From Spirochaetia bacterium (lineage in GTDB: Bacteria > Spirochaetota > Spirochaetia > Sphaerochaetales > Sphaerochaetaceae): a stretch of DNA of 16,290 bases. Positions 1-8,921 of this stretch are shown here, piece after piece (position 1 is the first letter of the stretch; every line of letters begins with the position of its first letter). The notes under the pieces were generated by a model. That model searched no databases. It saw only the letters and a list, made by a program, of their open reading frames with translations, and was not told the DNA's origin. Made by a program: the position numbers and the translations under genes. The stretch covers positions 1 through 16,290 of the forward strand of contig CAAGIP010000075.1 in assembly GCA_900769955.1 (NCBI GenBank), written 5' to 3'.

Positions 1-132
1 GCGAAGAATGCGGCAGTCCTGGCACTGACAATTCTTTCATTAAGTGATGAGGGGTATCATAAAAAGCTCGTGGCATATAAGGAAAAGATGAGAGAGAGTG
101 TTCTTGCATGCAATGAGGGGCTCAATGGATAA
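1..132 (+). CDS. purE: PurE (N5-carboxyaminoimidazole ribonucleotide mutase / AIR carboxylase), 3' end only
   Basis: Frame 1 is open from the left edge to a TAA at 130-132 and gives the last 43 residues of a protein. The segment beginning AKNAAVLALTILSLSD and then continuing with a charged helix (YHKKLVAYKEKM) matches the C-terminal helices of class I PurE. The family moves or adds the C4 carboxylate of aminoimidazole ribonucleotide in the cytoplasm. The position directly before purL, with an 8-nt overlap of its stop codon with the purL start, supports the call. The catalytic N-terminal SGS and H-containing motifs lie outside the window, so the mutase and carboxylase forms cannot be told apart here. 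Confidence 0.8.
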   Translation, partial: AKNAAVLALTILSLSDEGYHKKLVAYKEKMRESVLACNEGLNG

Positions 133-3100
133 GAGAATCTTTGTCGAGAAGAAGCCGCGCTTCAGGACAGAAGCTGAGGACATCCTCTCCCAGCTCAGGA
201 ACAACCTCGGACTTGATGTGATCTCATGCCGTGTAATCAACACATATGATGTATTCAATATCAATGAGAAGGTGCTTGAAAAGGCACTGAAAACAATCTT
301 TTCAGAACCGATGGTCGATGAGATCCTCGATGAGCTTCCTTCTGTAAACGGTCTTACGGTATCAAGGGAATACCTTCCCGGTCAGTATGATCAGAGAGCC
401 GACTCCGCAAGACAGTGTGTCGGTCTTATTAATCCCGGGACGAAGTGCCGGATTTCATCGGGCCAGACTTTCCTCATCGAGGGTGAATTCACCCCTGAGG
501 AAGAGAAAAGGATAAGGAAGTACCTCATAAACCCGATTGAGGCAAGGGAGAAGGACATGAGCGTCTTTTCCCTCGATACCGATGTCAGGATGACTCCGGT
601 TGAGGACCTTTCGGGCTTCATTTCATTAAGCGATGATGAGATCGCCTCATTCGTGAAAAGTCATGGCCTTGCAATGTCCTTTGAGGATCTGAAGTTCATT
701 CAGGAATACTTCAGGAATGAGGAAAAAAGGGATCCCAGTGAGACTGAGCTCCGTGTCCTCGATACCTACTGGTCGGACCACTGCCGCCATACGACCTTCG
801 AGACCTGCCTTGAAAACATCGTGATAAACCACGATCGTTTCAGCGAGGATATTCAGAGCACTTACAATGAGTACCTCAGGATGAGAACTGAGTGCGGCAG
901 GAGCGACAGGCCGGAAACGCTTATGGACATGGCCACCATAAATGCAAGGTATCTCAGAAAGACAGGTAAGCATCCTGATGTGGAAAAAAGTGAGGAGATC
1001 AACGCATGCTCTGTGTTCGTCGATGTCGATGTTGACGGAAAGACTGAGAAGTGGCTGATGCAGTTCAAGAACGAGACACACAACCACCCGACTGAAATTG
1101 AACCGTTCGGAGGTGCTTCCACATGTATCGGAGGCGCCATAAGGGACCCGCTTTCAGGCAGGAGCTATGTTTATCAGGCGATGAGAATCGCAGGGTGCGG
1201 CAACATTCTTGAGGATATTTCCGACACAATGCCTTCAAAGCTTCCCCAGAGGGTGCTCGCAAAGACTGCAACGCGCGGTAACTCCTCATACGGCAACCAG
1301 ATAGGTCTTCCCACGACTTATGCCCGTGAGATTTACCATCCCGGTTATGTCGCAAAGCACCTTGAACTCGGTGCCGTCGTAGGGGCCGTGAAGGCATCTG
1401 ACGTAAGAAGGGAGACACTAAAATCAGGTGATGTCATCATCCTGCTCGGAGGGGACACGGGAAGGGACGGCATCGGCGGTGCCACCGGCTCAAGCAAGGA
1501 ACACAATGACTCATCACTTGCCACATGTGCCGCTGAGGTCCAGAAGGGCAACGCACCCGAGGAAAGGAAGATCCAGCGCCTTTTCAGGAATCCTGAGGTC
1601 ACGAGGATGATAAAGAAGTGCAACGACTTCGGGGCAGGCGGAGTATGTGTCGCGATCGGTGAGCTTGCTGACGGACTTGTCATAAATCTTGATGCGGTAA
1701 AGCTCAAGTATGCTGGGCTCAATCCGACTGAAATCGCGATCTCCGAGTCCCAGGAGCGCATGGCCGTCGGTGTTGACAGAGCAGATGCTGAAAGCTTCAT
1801 TAAAATGGCAAGACGGGAAAACCTGAAGGCATATCAGGTGGCAGAGGTAACTGACAGCGGTCGCCTTGTCATGATGTACCGCGGCAATAAGGTCGTGGAT
1901 CTTTCCCGCGCCTTCATCAACACTTCAGGTGTGAGACAGAGTGTTTCCGTCGAGATCTCGGATAGGGGCGGAAACGGTTACTACGACCATAAGGAAGTAA
2001 ATAAGGAAAACATCCTCTCGATGCTTTCCTCCCTCAATGTGGCATGTCAGAAAGGTATGTCGGAAATGTTCGATGCCTCGATCGGATCAACGACGGTTCT
2101 GATGCCCTGGGCAGGTAAGGAACAGCTCACACCTGTTCAGGTATCGGTACAGAAGTTCCCGGTCCTGAACGGAAAGACCGATTCCTGTTCCATTCTCGCA
2201 TGCGGCTTCGATCCCTATACGATGGAAGATTCACCATATAAGGGTGCCATGGCTTCCGTACTTTCTTCTGTTTCTAAGACTGTTGCATGCGGCGGTAAGC
2301 TTGATAACATCCACTTCTCATTTCAGGAGTACTTCATGCGCCTCCATAAGGACCCAAAGAGGTGGGGCCATGTGACTGAAGCACTCCTGGGTGCGATGAA
2401 GGTCTCATCATACTTTGAAAAGGGTGCAATCGGAGGAAAGGACTCAATGTCAGGTTCCTTCAACGACATCGACGTTCCTGACACACTCGTCAGCTTCGCA
2501 TGCTCAAAGGCCGATGCAAGGAACATCATCTCACCTGAGATGAAGAAGGCGGGAAACAGGATCGGACTGTATATGCCCAAGTTGGATGATGCGGGACTTT
2601 TCGATCTCTCATCCTTTAAGAGGATGTACGCATCCCTTGAAGCGGAAATCGGGAAAAAGAACATTGTCTCAGCTTATGTCCTTGAGGCCGGAGGTGTTGC
2701 CGAAGCCCTGATCAAGATGTGTTTCGGTTCCCGCCTCGGCTTTGAGATATGCTGTGAGAACGCACTTGACGTGCTTCCCGGTGCAGTTGTGGTCGAGTAC
2801 ACCGATGACATCGATCATGATGAGTTCATCACTCTTGGTTCCGTCACGGAGAAGGACTTCGTGATAAACGGCATCCGCATAGATCATGATGAGGCACTTT
2901 CTGCCTGGATGAGCACTGTAGCAACCGTCTATCCCGTGTATGGAGAGAGTGAGGAAAAGGGTGTCCTGACAGTTAACTGCAGTGAAAGAGTCAGGGAAAG
3001 ATCACTCAATCCTGTCGATGAAGTCAATGTATGCATTCCCGCATTCCCGGGTACCAACTGTGAGTATGACATTAAGCGTGCCTTCGAGGATGAGGGTGCA

Positions 3101-3817
3101 AAGGGCAATATCGTGGTCTTCGCAAACCATGATGAGGCTCTCATAAACGAGTCGATCGACAATCTTGTGTCTGAGCTTTCAAAGTCCCAGATCCTGGCAC
3201 TTCCGGGAGGCTTTTCCTCTGGTGATGAGCCCGACGGATCGGCGAAGTTCATCATTAACGTGCTGAAGAATGAAAAGGTGCATAAGGCAGTGATGGACCT
3301 TCTTGCAAGGGACGGACTCATCCTCGGAATATGCAACGGCTTCCAGGCTCTGATAAAGTCAGGGCTCCTGCCCTACGGCGAGATAAGGGATGCATCGGGT
3401 GATGATCCGACACTCTTTCTCAACTCGATTCACCGCCACATTTCGACAATGGCCCACACCAGGGTTTCCTCGGTGAAGTCGCCATGGCTTTCGGGCTTTG
3501 AGTGCGGATGTGACCACATGATCGCGATGAGCCACGGGGAAGGACGCTTCGTGTGCAGTCCTGAAACGCTGAAGACACTCATGGATAACGGTCAGATCGC
3601 CTTCCAGTACTGTGATCCCGGTCTTAATGCCACCATGGATCCCAGGTACAACATCAACAACTCGGACATGGCAATTGAGGGAATCATCTCCCCGGATGGA
3701 CACATCCTGGGCAAGATGGGCCACAGTGAGCGTTATCAGGAAGGGCTTTTCATCGACATCCCGGGCAATAAGAAGCAGAACATATTCAGAAACGGCGTGG
3801 AGTATTTCAGGAAGTAG
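125..3817 (+). CDS. purL: Phosphoribosylformylglycinamidine synthase, single-chain form with fused glutaminase
   Basis: Converts FGAR, glutamine and ATP to FGAM, the fourth step of purine synthesis. With the ATG at 125 it is 1230 residues. That ATG follows a GAGGGG stretch by about 5 nt and overlaps the purE stop; the upstream GTG at 98 has no comparable site. The synthetase half shows YWSDHCRH at residues 215-222, NETHNHP at 316-322 and a glycine-rich GGDTGRDGIGG loop near 442-452. A class I glutamine amidotransferase domain fills about 965-1230, with nucleophile Cys1070 in GICNGFQ and His1200/Glu1202 in GHSERY. The length and fused glutaminase match the clade of single-chain PurL common in clostridia and relatives, shorter than the ~1295-residue E. 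coli enzyme. No separate purS or purQ is therefore needed. purF follows after 2 nt, so the genes are very likely cotranscribed. Leu codons are mostly CTC/CTT. Confidence 0.97.
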   Translation: MDKRIFVEKKPRFRTEAEDILSQLRNNLGLDVISCRVINTYDVFNINEKVLEKALKTIFSEPMVDEILDELPSVNGLTVSREYLPGQYDQRADSARQCVGLINPGTKCRISSGQTFLIEGEFTPEEEKRIRKYLINPIEAREKDMSVFSLDTDVRMTPVEDLSGFISLSDDEIASFVKSHGLAMSFEDLKFIQEYFRNEEKRDPSETELRVLDTYWSDHCRHTTFETCLENIVINHDRFSEDIQSTYNEYLRMRTECGRSDRPETLMDMATINARYLRKTGKHPDVEKSEEINACSVFVDVDVDGKTEKWLMQFKNETHNHPTEIEPFGGASTCIGGAIRDPLSGRSYVYQAMRIAGCGNILEDISDTMPSKLPQRVLAKTATRGNSSYGNQIGLPTTYAREIYHPGYVAKHLELGAVVGAVKASDVRRETLKSGDVIILLGGDTGRDGIGGATGSSKEHNDSSLATCAAEVQKGNAPEERKIQRLFRNPEVTRMIKKCNDFGAGGVCVAIGELADGLVINLDAVKLKYAGLNPTEIAISESQERMAVGVDRADAESFIKMARRENLKAYQVAEVTDSGRLVMMYRGNKVVDLSRAFINTSGVRQSVSVEISDRGGNGYYDHKEVNKENILSMLSSLNVACQKGMSEMFDASIGSTTVLMPWAGKEQLTPVQVSVQKFPVLNGKTDSCSILACGFDPYTMEDSPYKGAMASVLSSVSKTVACGGKLDNIHFSFQEYFMRLHKDPKRWGHVTEALLGAMKVSSYFEKGAIGGKDSMSGSFNDIDVPDTLVSFACSKADARNIISPEMKKAGNRIGLYMPKLDDAGLFDLSSFKRMYASLEAEIGKKNIVSAYVLEAGGVAEALIKMCFGSRLGFEICCENALDVLPGAVVVEYTDDIDHDEFITLGSVTEKDFVINGIRIDHDEALSAWMSTVATVYPVYGESEEKGVLTVNCSERVRERSLNPVDEVNVCIPAFPGTNCEYDIKRAFEDEGAKGNIVVFANHDEALINESIDNLVSELSKSQILALPGGFSSGDEPDGSAKFIINVLKNEKVHKAVMDLLARDGLILGICNGFQALIKSGLLPYGEIRDASGDDPTLFLNSIHRHISTMAHTRVSSVKSPWLSGFECGCDHMIAMSHGEGRFVCSPETLKTLMDNGQIAFQYCDPGLNATMDPRYNINNSDMAIEGIISPDGHILGKMGHSERYQEGLFIDIPGNKKQNIFRNGVEYFRK

Positions 3818-3819
3818 CT

Positions 3820-5229
3820 ATGGACAGAGAAATTCATGAGGAGTGCGGCGTATTCGGAGCCTTCAGGGTGGAACATGCCGCGGAAGTGACGTATTTTGCC
3901 CTCCATGCCATGCAGCACAGGGGCCAGGAGGGATGTGGCATCGTGACCGCGGACGGAAAGAACCTGGTAGGTCACAGGAGTCACGGGCTGGTCAAGGAGG
4001 TCTTTGACCAGAAGAACCTTGAGAGGCTTAAGGGATCGTATTCCATAGGGCATGTGCGCTATGCGACCAGCGGATCGGGACACTTAAGCAACATCCAGCC
4101 CTTTCTCTTCTACCACTCAACCGGGGATTTCGCCCTGTGCCACAACGGCAACATCGTGAATTCCCGCATCCTGAGGGAGGAGTTTGAGAAGAGCGGTTCA
4201 ATCTTCCAGTCCACCTCCGACTCTGAGGTGCTGGCACATCTCATCACCCGCAGGTCCTACGGAACCCGCAGTGATGCCCTGCGCTACGGCTGCTCGCAGC
4301 TGGAAGGGGGCTTTGCCTTCCTGGTGCTTACCAAGGACAAGCTCTATGCGATGAGGGACCGCTACGGCCTGCGTCCCCTCTCCCTGGGAAAGCTGGGAGA
4401 TGAGGGGTATGTGGTTTCCTCCGAAACCTGTGCCTTTGACGTTATAGGGGCCCAGTACATCAGGGACATCCTTCCGGGAGAGATGATAAAAATCTCAAAG
4501 GAAGGAATCGTCTCATCGTTCTATGACGAGGACAGGGCGGACAAGATGTGCGCGATGGAATACATCTATTTCTCAAGACCTGACAGCGACATCAACGGGA
4601 TAAACATCCATATGTCCCGTAAGGAGGCAGGCAAGGAGCTTGCCCGTGAGTGTCCGGTGGACTGCGACATCATCATAGGTGTTCCCGACTCATCCCTTTC
4701 GGCAGCCTGCGGATTCTCAGAGGAGTCCGGAATCCCGCTGGAAACGGGACTCATCAAGAACAAGTATATGGGACGTACCTTCATCGAGCCGTCCCAGGAC
4801 CTGAGGGAGCGGGGAGTGAAGATGAAGCTCTCAGCGATCAGATCGGTCGTGAAGAATAAGAGAGTATGTCTCATCGACGACTCGATCGTAAGGGGAACCA
4901 CCTCCCGTCAGATCGTTCAGATGCTGCGGGACCAGGGGGCTGCCGAGGTGCACATGCGTATCGCATCCCCTCCCATGATCGCACCCTGCTTCTATGGGGT
5001 GGACACTCCCACCTATGATGAACTCATCAGTGCATACAGGAGTGTGGATGAGGTGGGAAAGCTCATCGGTGCCGACTCCCTCGGATTTCTCTCGAGGGAA
5101 GGACTGCTGAAGGCAATCGGGGCGAAGGATCTGTGCATGGCGTGCTTTGACCGCAACTATCCGACGCCGCTTTTTGATGAAAAAGAAAAAGTGAAGATTA
5201 AAGGAGACGAGGATGTCAAAACAGTATGA
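3820..5229 (+). CDS. purF: Amidophosphoribosyltransferase, Fe-S cluster type with propeptide
   Basis: Commits PRPP to purine synthesis by making phosphoribosylamine from PRPP and glutamine. The 469-residue chain begins MDREIHEE, then Cys9 in CGVFG. This Cys is the N-terminal nucleophile after removal of a short propeptide, as in the B. subtilis-type enzyme. The PRPP loop VCLIDDSIVRGTT lies at 349-361 with Asp353/Asp354. All four candidate cluster cysteines are present: Cys244 (before AMEYIYF), Cys390 (in PCFYG), and Cys439 and Cys442 (CMAC). The enzyme should therefore carry a [4Fe-4S] cluster and be oxygen-sensitive, which fits an anaerobe. It starts 2 nt after purL and overlaps purM by 17 nt. 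Leu codon CTG and Gly codon GGG seem commoner than in purL, which may mean a different history or simply local composition. The Ntn-type glutaminase rather than a class I domain is normal for PurF. Confidence 0.97.
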   Translation: MDREIHEECGVFGAFRVEHAAEVTYFALHAMQHRGQEGCGIVTADGKNLVGHRSHGLVKEVFDQKNLERLKGSYSIGHVRYATSGSGHLSNIQPFLFYHSTGDFALCHNGNIVNSRILREEFEKSGSIFQSTSDSEVLAHLITRRSYGTRSDALRYGCSQLEGGFAFLVLTKDKLYAMRDRYGLRPLSLGKLGDEGYVVSSETCAFDVIGAQYIRDILPGEMIKISKEGIVSSFYDEDRADKMCAMEYIYFSRPDSDINGINIHMSRKEAGKELARECPVDCDIIIGVPDSSLSAACGFSEESGIPLETGLIKNKYMGRTFIEPSQDLRERGVKMKLSAIRSVVKNKRVCLIDDSIVRGTTSRQIVQMLRDQGAAEVHMRIASPPMIAPCFYGVDTPTYDELISAYRSVDEVGKLIGADSLGFLSREGLLKAIGAKDLCMACFDRNYPTPLFDEKEKVKIKGDEDVKTV

Positions 5230-6235
5230 AGCTGCGGGTGTTTCCCTGGAAGCGGGATATGAGTCCGTCAGAAGGATAAAGAAGCATGTGGCAAGGACAA
5301 GCGTTCCTGGCGTCGTGGGTGGAATCGGATCGTTCGGAGGCATGTTCGATCTTTCAGTCCTGGGCTATAAGGAGCCTGTGCTGGTTTCCGGTACCGACGG
5401 AGTCGGCACCAAGCTTAAGCTGGCCTTCATGATGGATAAGCACGATACGATCGGACAGGATGTGGTTGCAATGTGCGTCAATGACGTGCTGGCCCAGGGG
5501 GCGAAACCCCTGTTCTTCCTGGACTACGTGGCTGTGGGAAAAAACCATCCCGAAAAGATCGAGCAGATAGTGAAGGGTGTTGCCGATGGCTGCGTGCTTG
5601 CCGACTGCGCCCTCATCGGCGGTGAGACTGCCGAGATGCCTGACATGTATGACGTGGATGAATATGATATCGCGGGCTTCACCGTCGGTGCCGTGGAGAA
5701 GTCCCGGATGATCGACGGAACAAAGACCGAATCAGGTGACGTCGTTATCGGGCTTCAGAGTTCAGGCGTACATTCAAACGGTTTTTCCCTGGTCAGGAAG
5801 CTCATCTTTAAGGACCATGACCTGGACCTTAAGGAAAAATACACGCTCTCCCGTCCGCTGGGGGAAGCACTGCTGGAGCCCACAAGGATCTACGTCCGTC
5901 CCGTTTCGAAGGTGCTTGAGGAAGTGGATGTCCACGGTGTTGCCCACATCACCGGAGGCGGCTTCTATGAGAATATGCCCAGGTGCCTGAAGCCAGGCCT
6001 TGGAATTAAGATAAACAAAGGCTCCTGGGAGATCCCCGAGATCTTCCCGTTCCTGCAGAAGCTTGGAAATGTGGATGAAAAGGACATGTACAACGTCTTC
6101 AACATGGGCGTTGGAATGATACTGGTTGTTGATGAAAAGGATGTGGAGATGACAATGGAAATCCTTGCCGCAAACGGGGAAAAGCCCAGTGTCATAGGCA
6201 CTGTCACCGATGGGGAAGGAATAGTCATCGAATGA
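5213..6235 (+). CDS. purM: Phosphoribosylformylglycinamidine cyclo-ligase (AIR synthetase)
   Basis: Closes the imidazole ring, turning FGAM into AIR with ATP. The 340 residues are close to the usual ~345. Family motifs are in order: GIGSFGGMFDLS (37-48), TDGVGTKL (61-68), VNDVLAQGAKP (89-99), GGETAEMP (136-143) and GLQSSGVHSNGFSL (180-193). The ATG at 5213 has a strong GGAG site about 7 nt upstream, inside the 3' end of purF, so the 17-nt overlap is real and suggests translational coupling. The stop overlaps the next start as ATGA. The gene is a stand-alone PurM, unlike eukaryotic GART, where it lies between PurD and PurN in one chain. Confidence 0.97.
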   Translation: MSKQYEAAGVSLEAGYESVRRIKKHVARTSVPGVVGGIGSFGGMFDLSVLGYKEPVLVSGTDGVGTKLKLAFMMDKHDTIGQDVVAMCVNDVLAQGAKPLFFLDYVAVGKNHPEKIEQIVKGVADGCVLADCALIGGETAEMPDMYDVDEYDIAGFTVGAVEKSRMIDGTKTESGDVVIGLQSSGVHSNGFSLVRKLIFKDHDLDLKEKYTLSRPLGEALLEPTRIYVRPVSKVLEEVDVHGVAHITGGGFYENMPRCLKPGLGIKINKGSWEIPEIFPFLQKLGNVDEKDMYNVFNMGVGMILVVDEKDVEMTMEILAANGEKPSVIGTVTDGEGIVIE

Positions 6236-8049
6236 AGAAGATAGCTGTTTTTGCATCCGGCACCGGTACCAACTTCGAGGCCATTGCCGAAAACATCGAA
6301 AAGGGTGTGCTTGATGCATCCATCGAGCTTCTCGTCGTTGATCAGAAGAGGGCAAAGGTCATAGAGAAGGGTAAGAGGCACGGCGTTGAGACCCTGGTCC
6401 TCTCGCCGCGGGACTTTGATTCAAAATCCGATTACGAGAGGGCAATCCTGAAGAGGCTGGAGGAAAAGAAGGTCGAATGGATAATTCTTGCAGGATACAT
6501 GCGCATTGTATCCCCTGTCCTGCTTGAAGCATATGAAAACAGGATCATCAACATCCATCCCTCCCTGCTTCCCGACTTCAGGGGCCTTGATGCCATCGGA
6601 CAGGCATATGCCGCCCATGCCCCGAGGATGGGTGTCTCGATCCACTATGTCGATGCCGGACTGGATACGGGTACGATAATCGCCCAGCAGGGCTTTGATG
6701 TCGATCCCGAGTGGACAGAGGCCGAGTGTGAGGCAAAGATTCATGAAATAGAGCATGTGCTCTATACCGATACTCTGAAGAAGCTCTGGGGAGCAAAGGT
6801 GCTAGTAATCGGTTCAGGCGGAAGGGAGCATGCCATCGCCTGGGCGTTTTCCGAAAGTCCCATGGTGGGAAAGGTCTATGCGGCACCGGGAAACCCCGGA
6901 ATGAGGGATGTGGCCGAGACTGTCGCGATTAAGGCAGACGACTTCGACGGTCTGGTGTCTTTCGTAAAGGAGAATGACATAGACCTCACGTTCGTTGGAC
7001 CTGAGGATCCGCTTGTGAAGGGAATTGCCGACAGGTTTGAAGCTGAAGGGCTTAAGATCTTCGGACCCAGGGCCAATGCCGCGATCCTTGAAGGCTCAAA
7101 GGCCTTTTCCAAGGAGATCATGAAGAAGTATTCGATCCCGACGGCAAAGTATGAGACATTCACCGACTATGAGAAGGCTGCCGAATACCTGAGAAATCAG
7201 GAGTACCCCATAGTTCTCAAGGCAGATGGTCTTGCTGCCGGAAAGGGCGTCATCATTGCAAAATCATGTGAGGAAGCCCTTTCATCTGCCCGGGCGATGA
7301 TGGTTGACGGAAAGTTCGGCGGTGCGGGAAACACGCTTGTCATCGAGGAATTCCTTGAGGGTGAGGAGTTCTCACTGCTTGCCTTCGTGAAGGATGAGGC
7401 GGTTTATCCCCTCCAGATCGCCCAAGATCACAAGAGGGCATATGACAATGATGAGGGAGAGAACACTGGCGGCATGGGAGCGTACACTCCCGTTACCCAC
7501 ATTCCTCAGAGTGCCATCGATGAGGCCATGGAGAAGGTAATGAAGCCCATGGCAGAGGCAATGGTGAAGGAGGGCAGGAACTATCAGGGAATCCTCTACG
7601 GCGGTCTGATGCTGACGGAAAAGGGCGTGAGGACAATTGAGTTCAACTGCCGCTTCGGAGATCCGGAGACTGAGGTCATCCTTCAGGCCCTCAGGGGTGA
7701 TTTCTACAAAATATGCACCGATGTGCTGGAAGGTATGGTGCCTGAGTACTCCTTTGATGAGGACACTTATCTCGGAGTGGTTCTTGCCAGTACCGGGTAC
7801 CCGGCCACGAGCACGAAAGGCGTCCTCATCGAAAACATCGATGAGAAGGCTCCCGTGATTTTCCATATGGGTACGGCGGAAAAGGACGGAAAGTACTATA
7901 CTGCAGGTGGCAGGGTGCTTTTCGTGAGTGGAAAGGGCAGAAGTGTAAGCGAAGCCCGTGACAATGCATACAGAAGTGTTGAGAAGATAAAGTCTGAGGC
8001 CCTGTTCCACAGGAGTGATATCGGATTCAGGGCCCTGAAGGAGAATTGA
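6232..8049 (+). CDS. purN-purD: Bifunctional fusion: GAR transformylase (PurN) + GAR synthetase (PurD)
   Basis: One unbroken 605-codon frame encodes two enzymes. Residues 1-186 are PurN, which adds formyl from 10-formyl-THF to GAR: it starts KIAVFASGTGTNFEAI and has catalytic Asn107 and His109 (NIHPSLLP) and Asp145 (GLDTG), matching E. coli Asn106/His108/Asp144. Residues 190-605 are PurD, the ATP-grasp ligase joining phosphoribosylamine to glycine: VLVIGSGGREHA at 190-201, KADGLAAGKG near 330-339 and FNCRFGDPETE at 471-481 with Mg ligands Glu470/Asn472. PurD acts just before PurN, so a shared chain could pass GAR between sites; that is inference. The linker is essentially the three residues GAK after PurN's final helix ends in KKLW. 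PurN lacks perhaps ten usual C-terminal residues. No stop or frame slip appears at the junction. Start overlaps the purM stop (ATGA). Confidence 0.95.
   Translation: MKKIAVFASGTGTNFEAIAENIEKGVLDASIELLVVDQKRAKVIEKGKRHGVETLVLSPRDFDSKSDYERAILKRLEEKKVEWIILAGYMRIVSPVLLEAYENRIINIHPSLLPDFRGLDAIGQAYAAHAPRMGVSIHYVDAGLDTGTIIAQQGFDVDPEWTEAECEAKIHEIEHVLYTDTLKKLWGAKVLVIGSGGREHAIAWAFSESPMVGKVYAAPGNPGMRDVAETVAIKADDFDGLVSFVKENDIDLTFVGPEDPLVKGIADRFEAEGLKIFGPRANAAILEGSKAFSKEIMKKYSIPTAKYETFTDYEKAAEYLRNQEYPIVLKADGLAAGKGVIIAKSCEEALSSARAMMVDGKFGGAGNTLVIEEFLEGEEFSLLAFVKDEAVYPLQIAQDHKRAYDNDEGENTGGMGAYTPVTHIPQSAIDEAMEKVMKPMAEAMVKEGRNYQGILYGGLMLTEKGVRTIEFNCRFGDPETEVILQALRGDFYKICTDVLEGMVPEYSFDEDTYLGVVLASTGYPATSTKGVLIENIDEKAPVIFHMGTAEKDGKYYTAGGRVLFVSGKGRSVSEARDNAYRSVEKIKSEALFHRSDIGFRALKEN
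6788..6801 (+). promoter_or_regulatory. Possible internal ribosome-binding site and GTG start for free PurD
   Basis: GGGGAG at 6788-6793 lies 5 nt before an in-frame GTG at 6799 (codon 190 of the fusion). That codon is the first residue of the canonical PurD N-terminus, VLVIGSGG. Spacing and position are those of a normal start site. It may be a relic of a formerly separate purD or still make a free ~416-residue PurD. Codon need (Trp-Gly-Ala) could produce the G-rich stretch by chance, so function is unproven. Confidence 0.4.
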
Positions 8050-8050
8050 G

Positions 8051-8911
8051 ATGAAACCCATAAAGGAAGGAAAGGTAAGACAGATCTATGATAGCGGCGA
8101 TACCCTTATCATGGTCGCGACTGACAGGATCAGCTGCTTTGACGTCATTCTGAACAATGTAATCGGAAAGAAGGGTACGGTGCTTACCCAGATGTCCAGG
8201 TTCTGGTTCGACTGCACAGAGGACATCATACCGAACCACATGATCTCAACCGATGTGAACGACATGCCTGAGTTCTTCAGGACGCCGGAGTTCGAAGGTA
8301 AGTCAATGCTGTGCAGAAAGCTCAGGATGCTGCCGCTGGAGTGCATAGTCAGGGGATACATCACCGGTTCCGGCTGGGCTTCCTATCAGAAGAACGGCAC
8401 AGTCTGCGGCATCAGGCTGCCCGAGGGCCTGAGGGAATCGGAAAAGCTTCCCCATCCCATCTACACTCCCAGCACCAAGGCCGAACTGGGTGAGCATGAC
8501 ATGAACATCTCCTTTGAGGAGAGCATCGCACATCTGGAGAAGTACTATCCCGGAAAGGGTGAGGAGTATGCCACGAGGCTTAAGGATGCCACCATCGCGC
8601 TCTATGAAAAGTGTGCCGCCTACGCCCTTTCAAGGGGTATCATCATTGCGGACACTAAGTTTGAGTTCGGTCTTGATGAAAATGACAATATAGTCCTGGC
8701 CGATGAGATGCTTACTCCCGACTCCTCCCGCTTCTGGCCGCTTTCAGAGTATGAGGCAGGCCATGGACAGCCTTCCTTCGACAAGCAGTTTGCCAGGGAC
8801 TGGCTGAAGGCCAATCCCGGAAATGACTGGACACTTCCACAGGACGTTGCAGAAAAGACAATTGCGAAGTATCTGGAAGCATACAGAATGCTGACGGGTA
8901 AGGAGCTTTAA
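8051..8911 (+). CDS. purC: Phosphoribosylaminoimidazole-succinocarboxamide (SAICAR) synthetase
   Basis: Couples CAIR to aspartate with ATP to give SAICAR. The start ATG at 8051 is 1 nt after the purN/purD stop and has AAGGAG about 6 nt upstream. Motifs seen: EGKVRQIYD (6-14), VATDRISCFD (22-31), LECIVRGYITGSGW (96-109), IIADTKFEFG (198-207) and LADEMLTPDSSRFW (216-229). At 286 residues it is nearer the longer, yeast-like class than the ~237-residue E. coli/B. subtilis class. It is the last purine gene; a terminator follows 10 nt after the stop. Its place at the operon end, rather than next to purE, is a slightly different order from classical purEKB-CSQLFMNHD clusters. Confidence 0.96.
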   Translation: MKPIKEGKVRQIYDSGDTLIMVATDRISCFDVILNNVIGKKGTVLTQMSRFWFDCTEDIIPNHMISTDVNDMPEFFRTPEFEGKSMLCRKLRMLPLECIVRGYITGSGWASYQKNGTVCGIRLPEGLRESEKLPHPIYTPSTKAELGEHDMNISFEESIAHLEKYYPGKGEEYATRLKDATIALYEKCAAYALSRGIIIADTKFEFGLDENDNIVLADEMLTPDSSRFWPLSEYEAGHGQPSFDKQFARDWLKANPGNDWTLPQDVAEKTIAKYLEAYRMLTGKEL

Positions 8912-8921
8912 ACACACATAA

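Noticed and set aside
98..124. GTG at 98 as the purL start, adding nine residues.
   Set aside because: No ribosome-binding site precedes it, the added residues are not PurL-like, and ATG 125 has GAGGGG at good spacing.
5774..6355. A 193-codon minus-strand open frame across the purM/purN junction.
   Set aside because: Antisense to two real genes, no family features, and its composition is explained by the codons of the sense strand.
6778..6810. The PurN-PurD fusion as a sequencing frameshift.
   Set aside because: Both halves share one frame, the junction encodes sensible residues, and a single-base error would have put the halves in different frames; loss of a stop by substitution cannot be excluded without reads.
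7372..8061. A 229-codon minus-strand open frame opposite purD.
   Set aside because: It lies wholly opposite a well-conserved gene, has no recognisable protein sequence and no ribosome-binding site; antisense frames of this kind are common where AGG/GAG codons are frequent.
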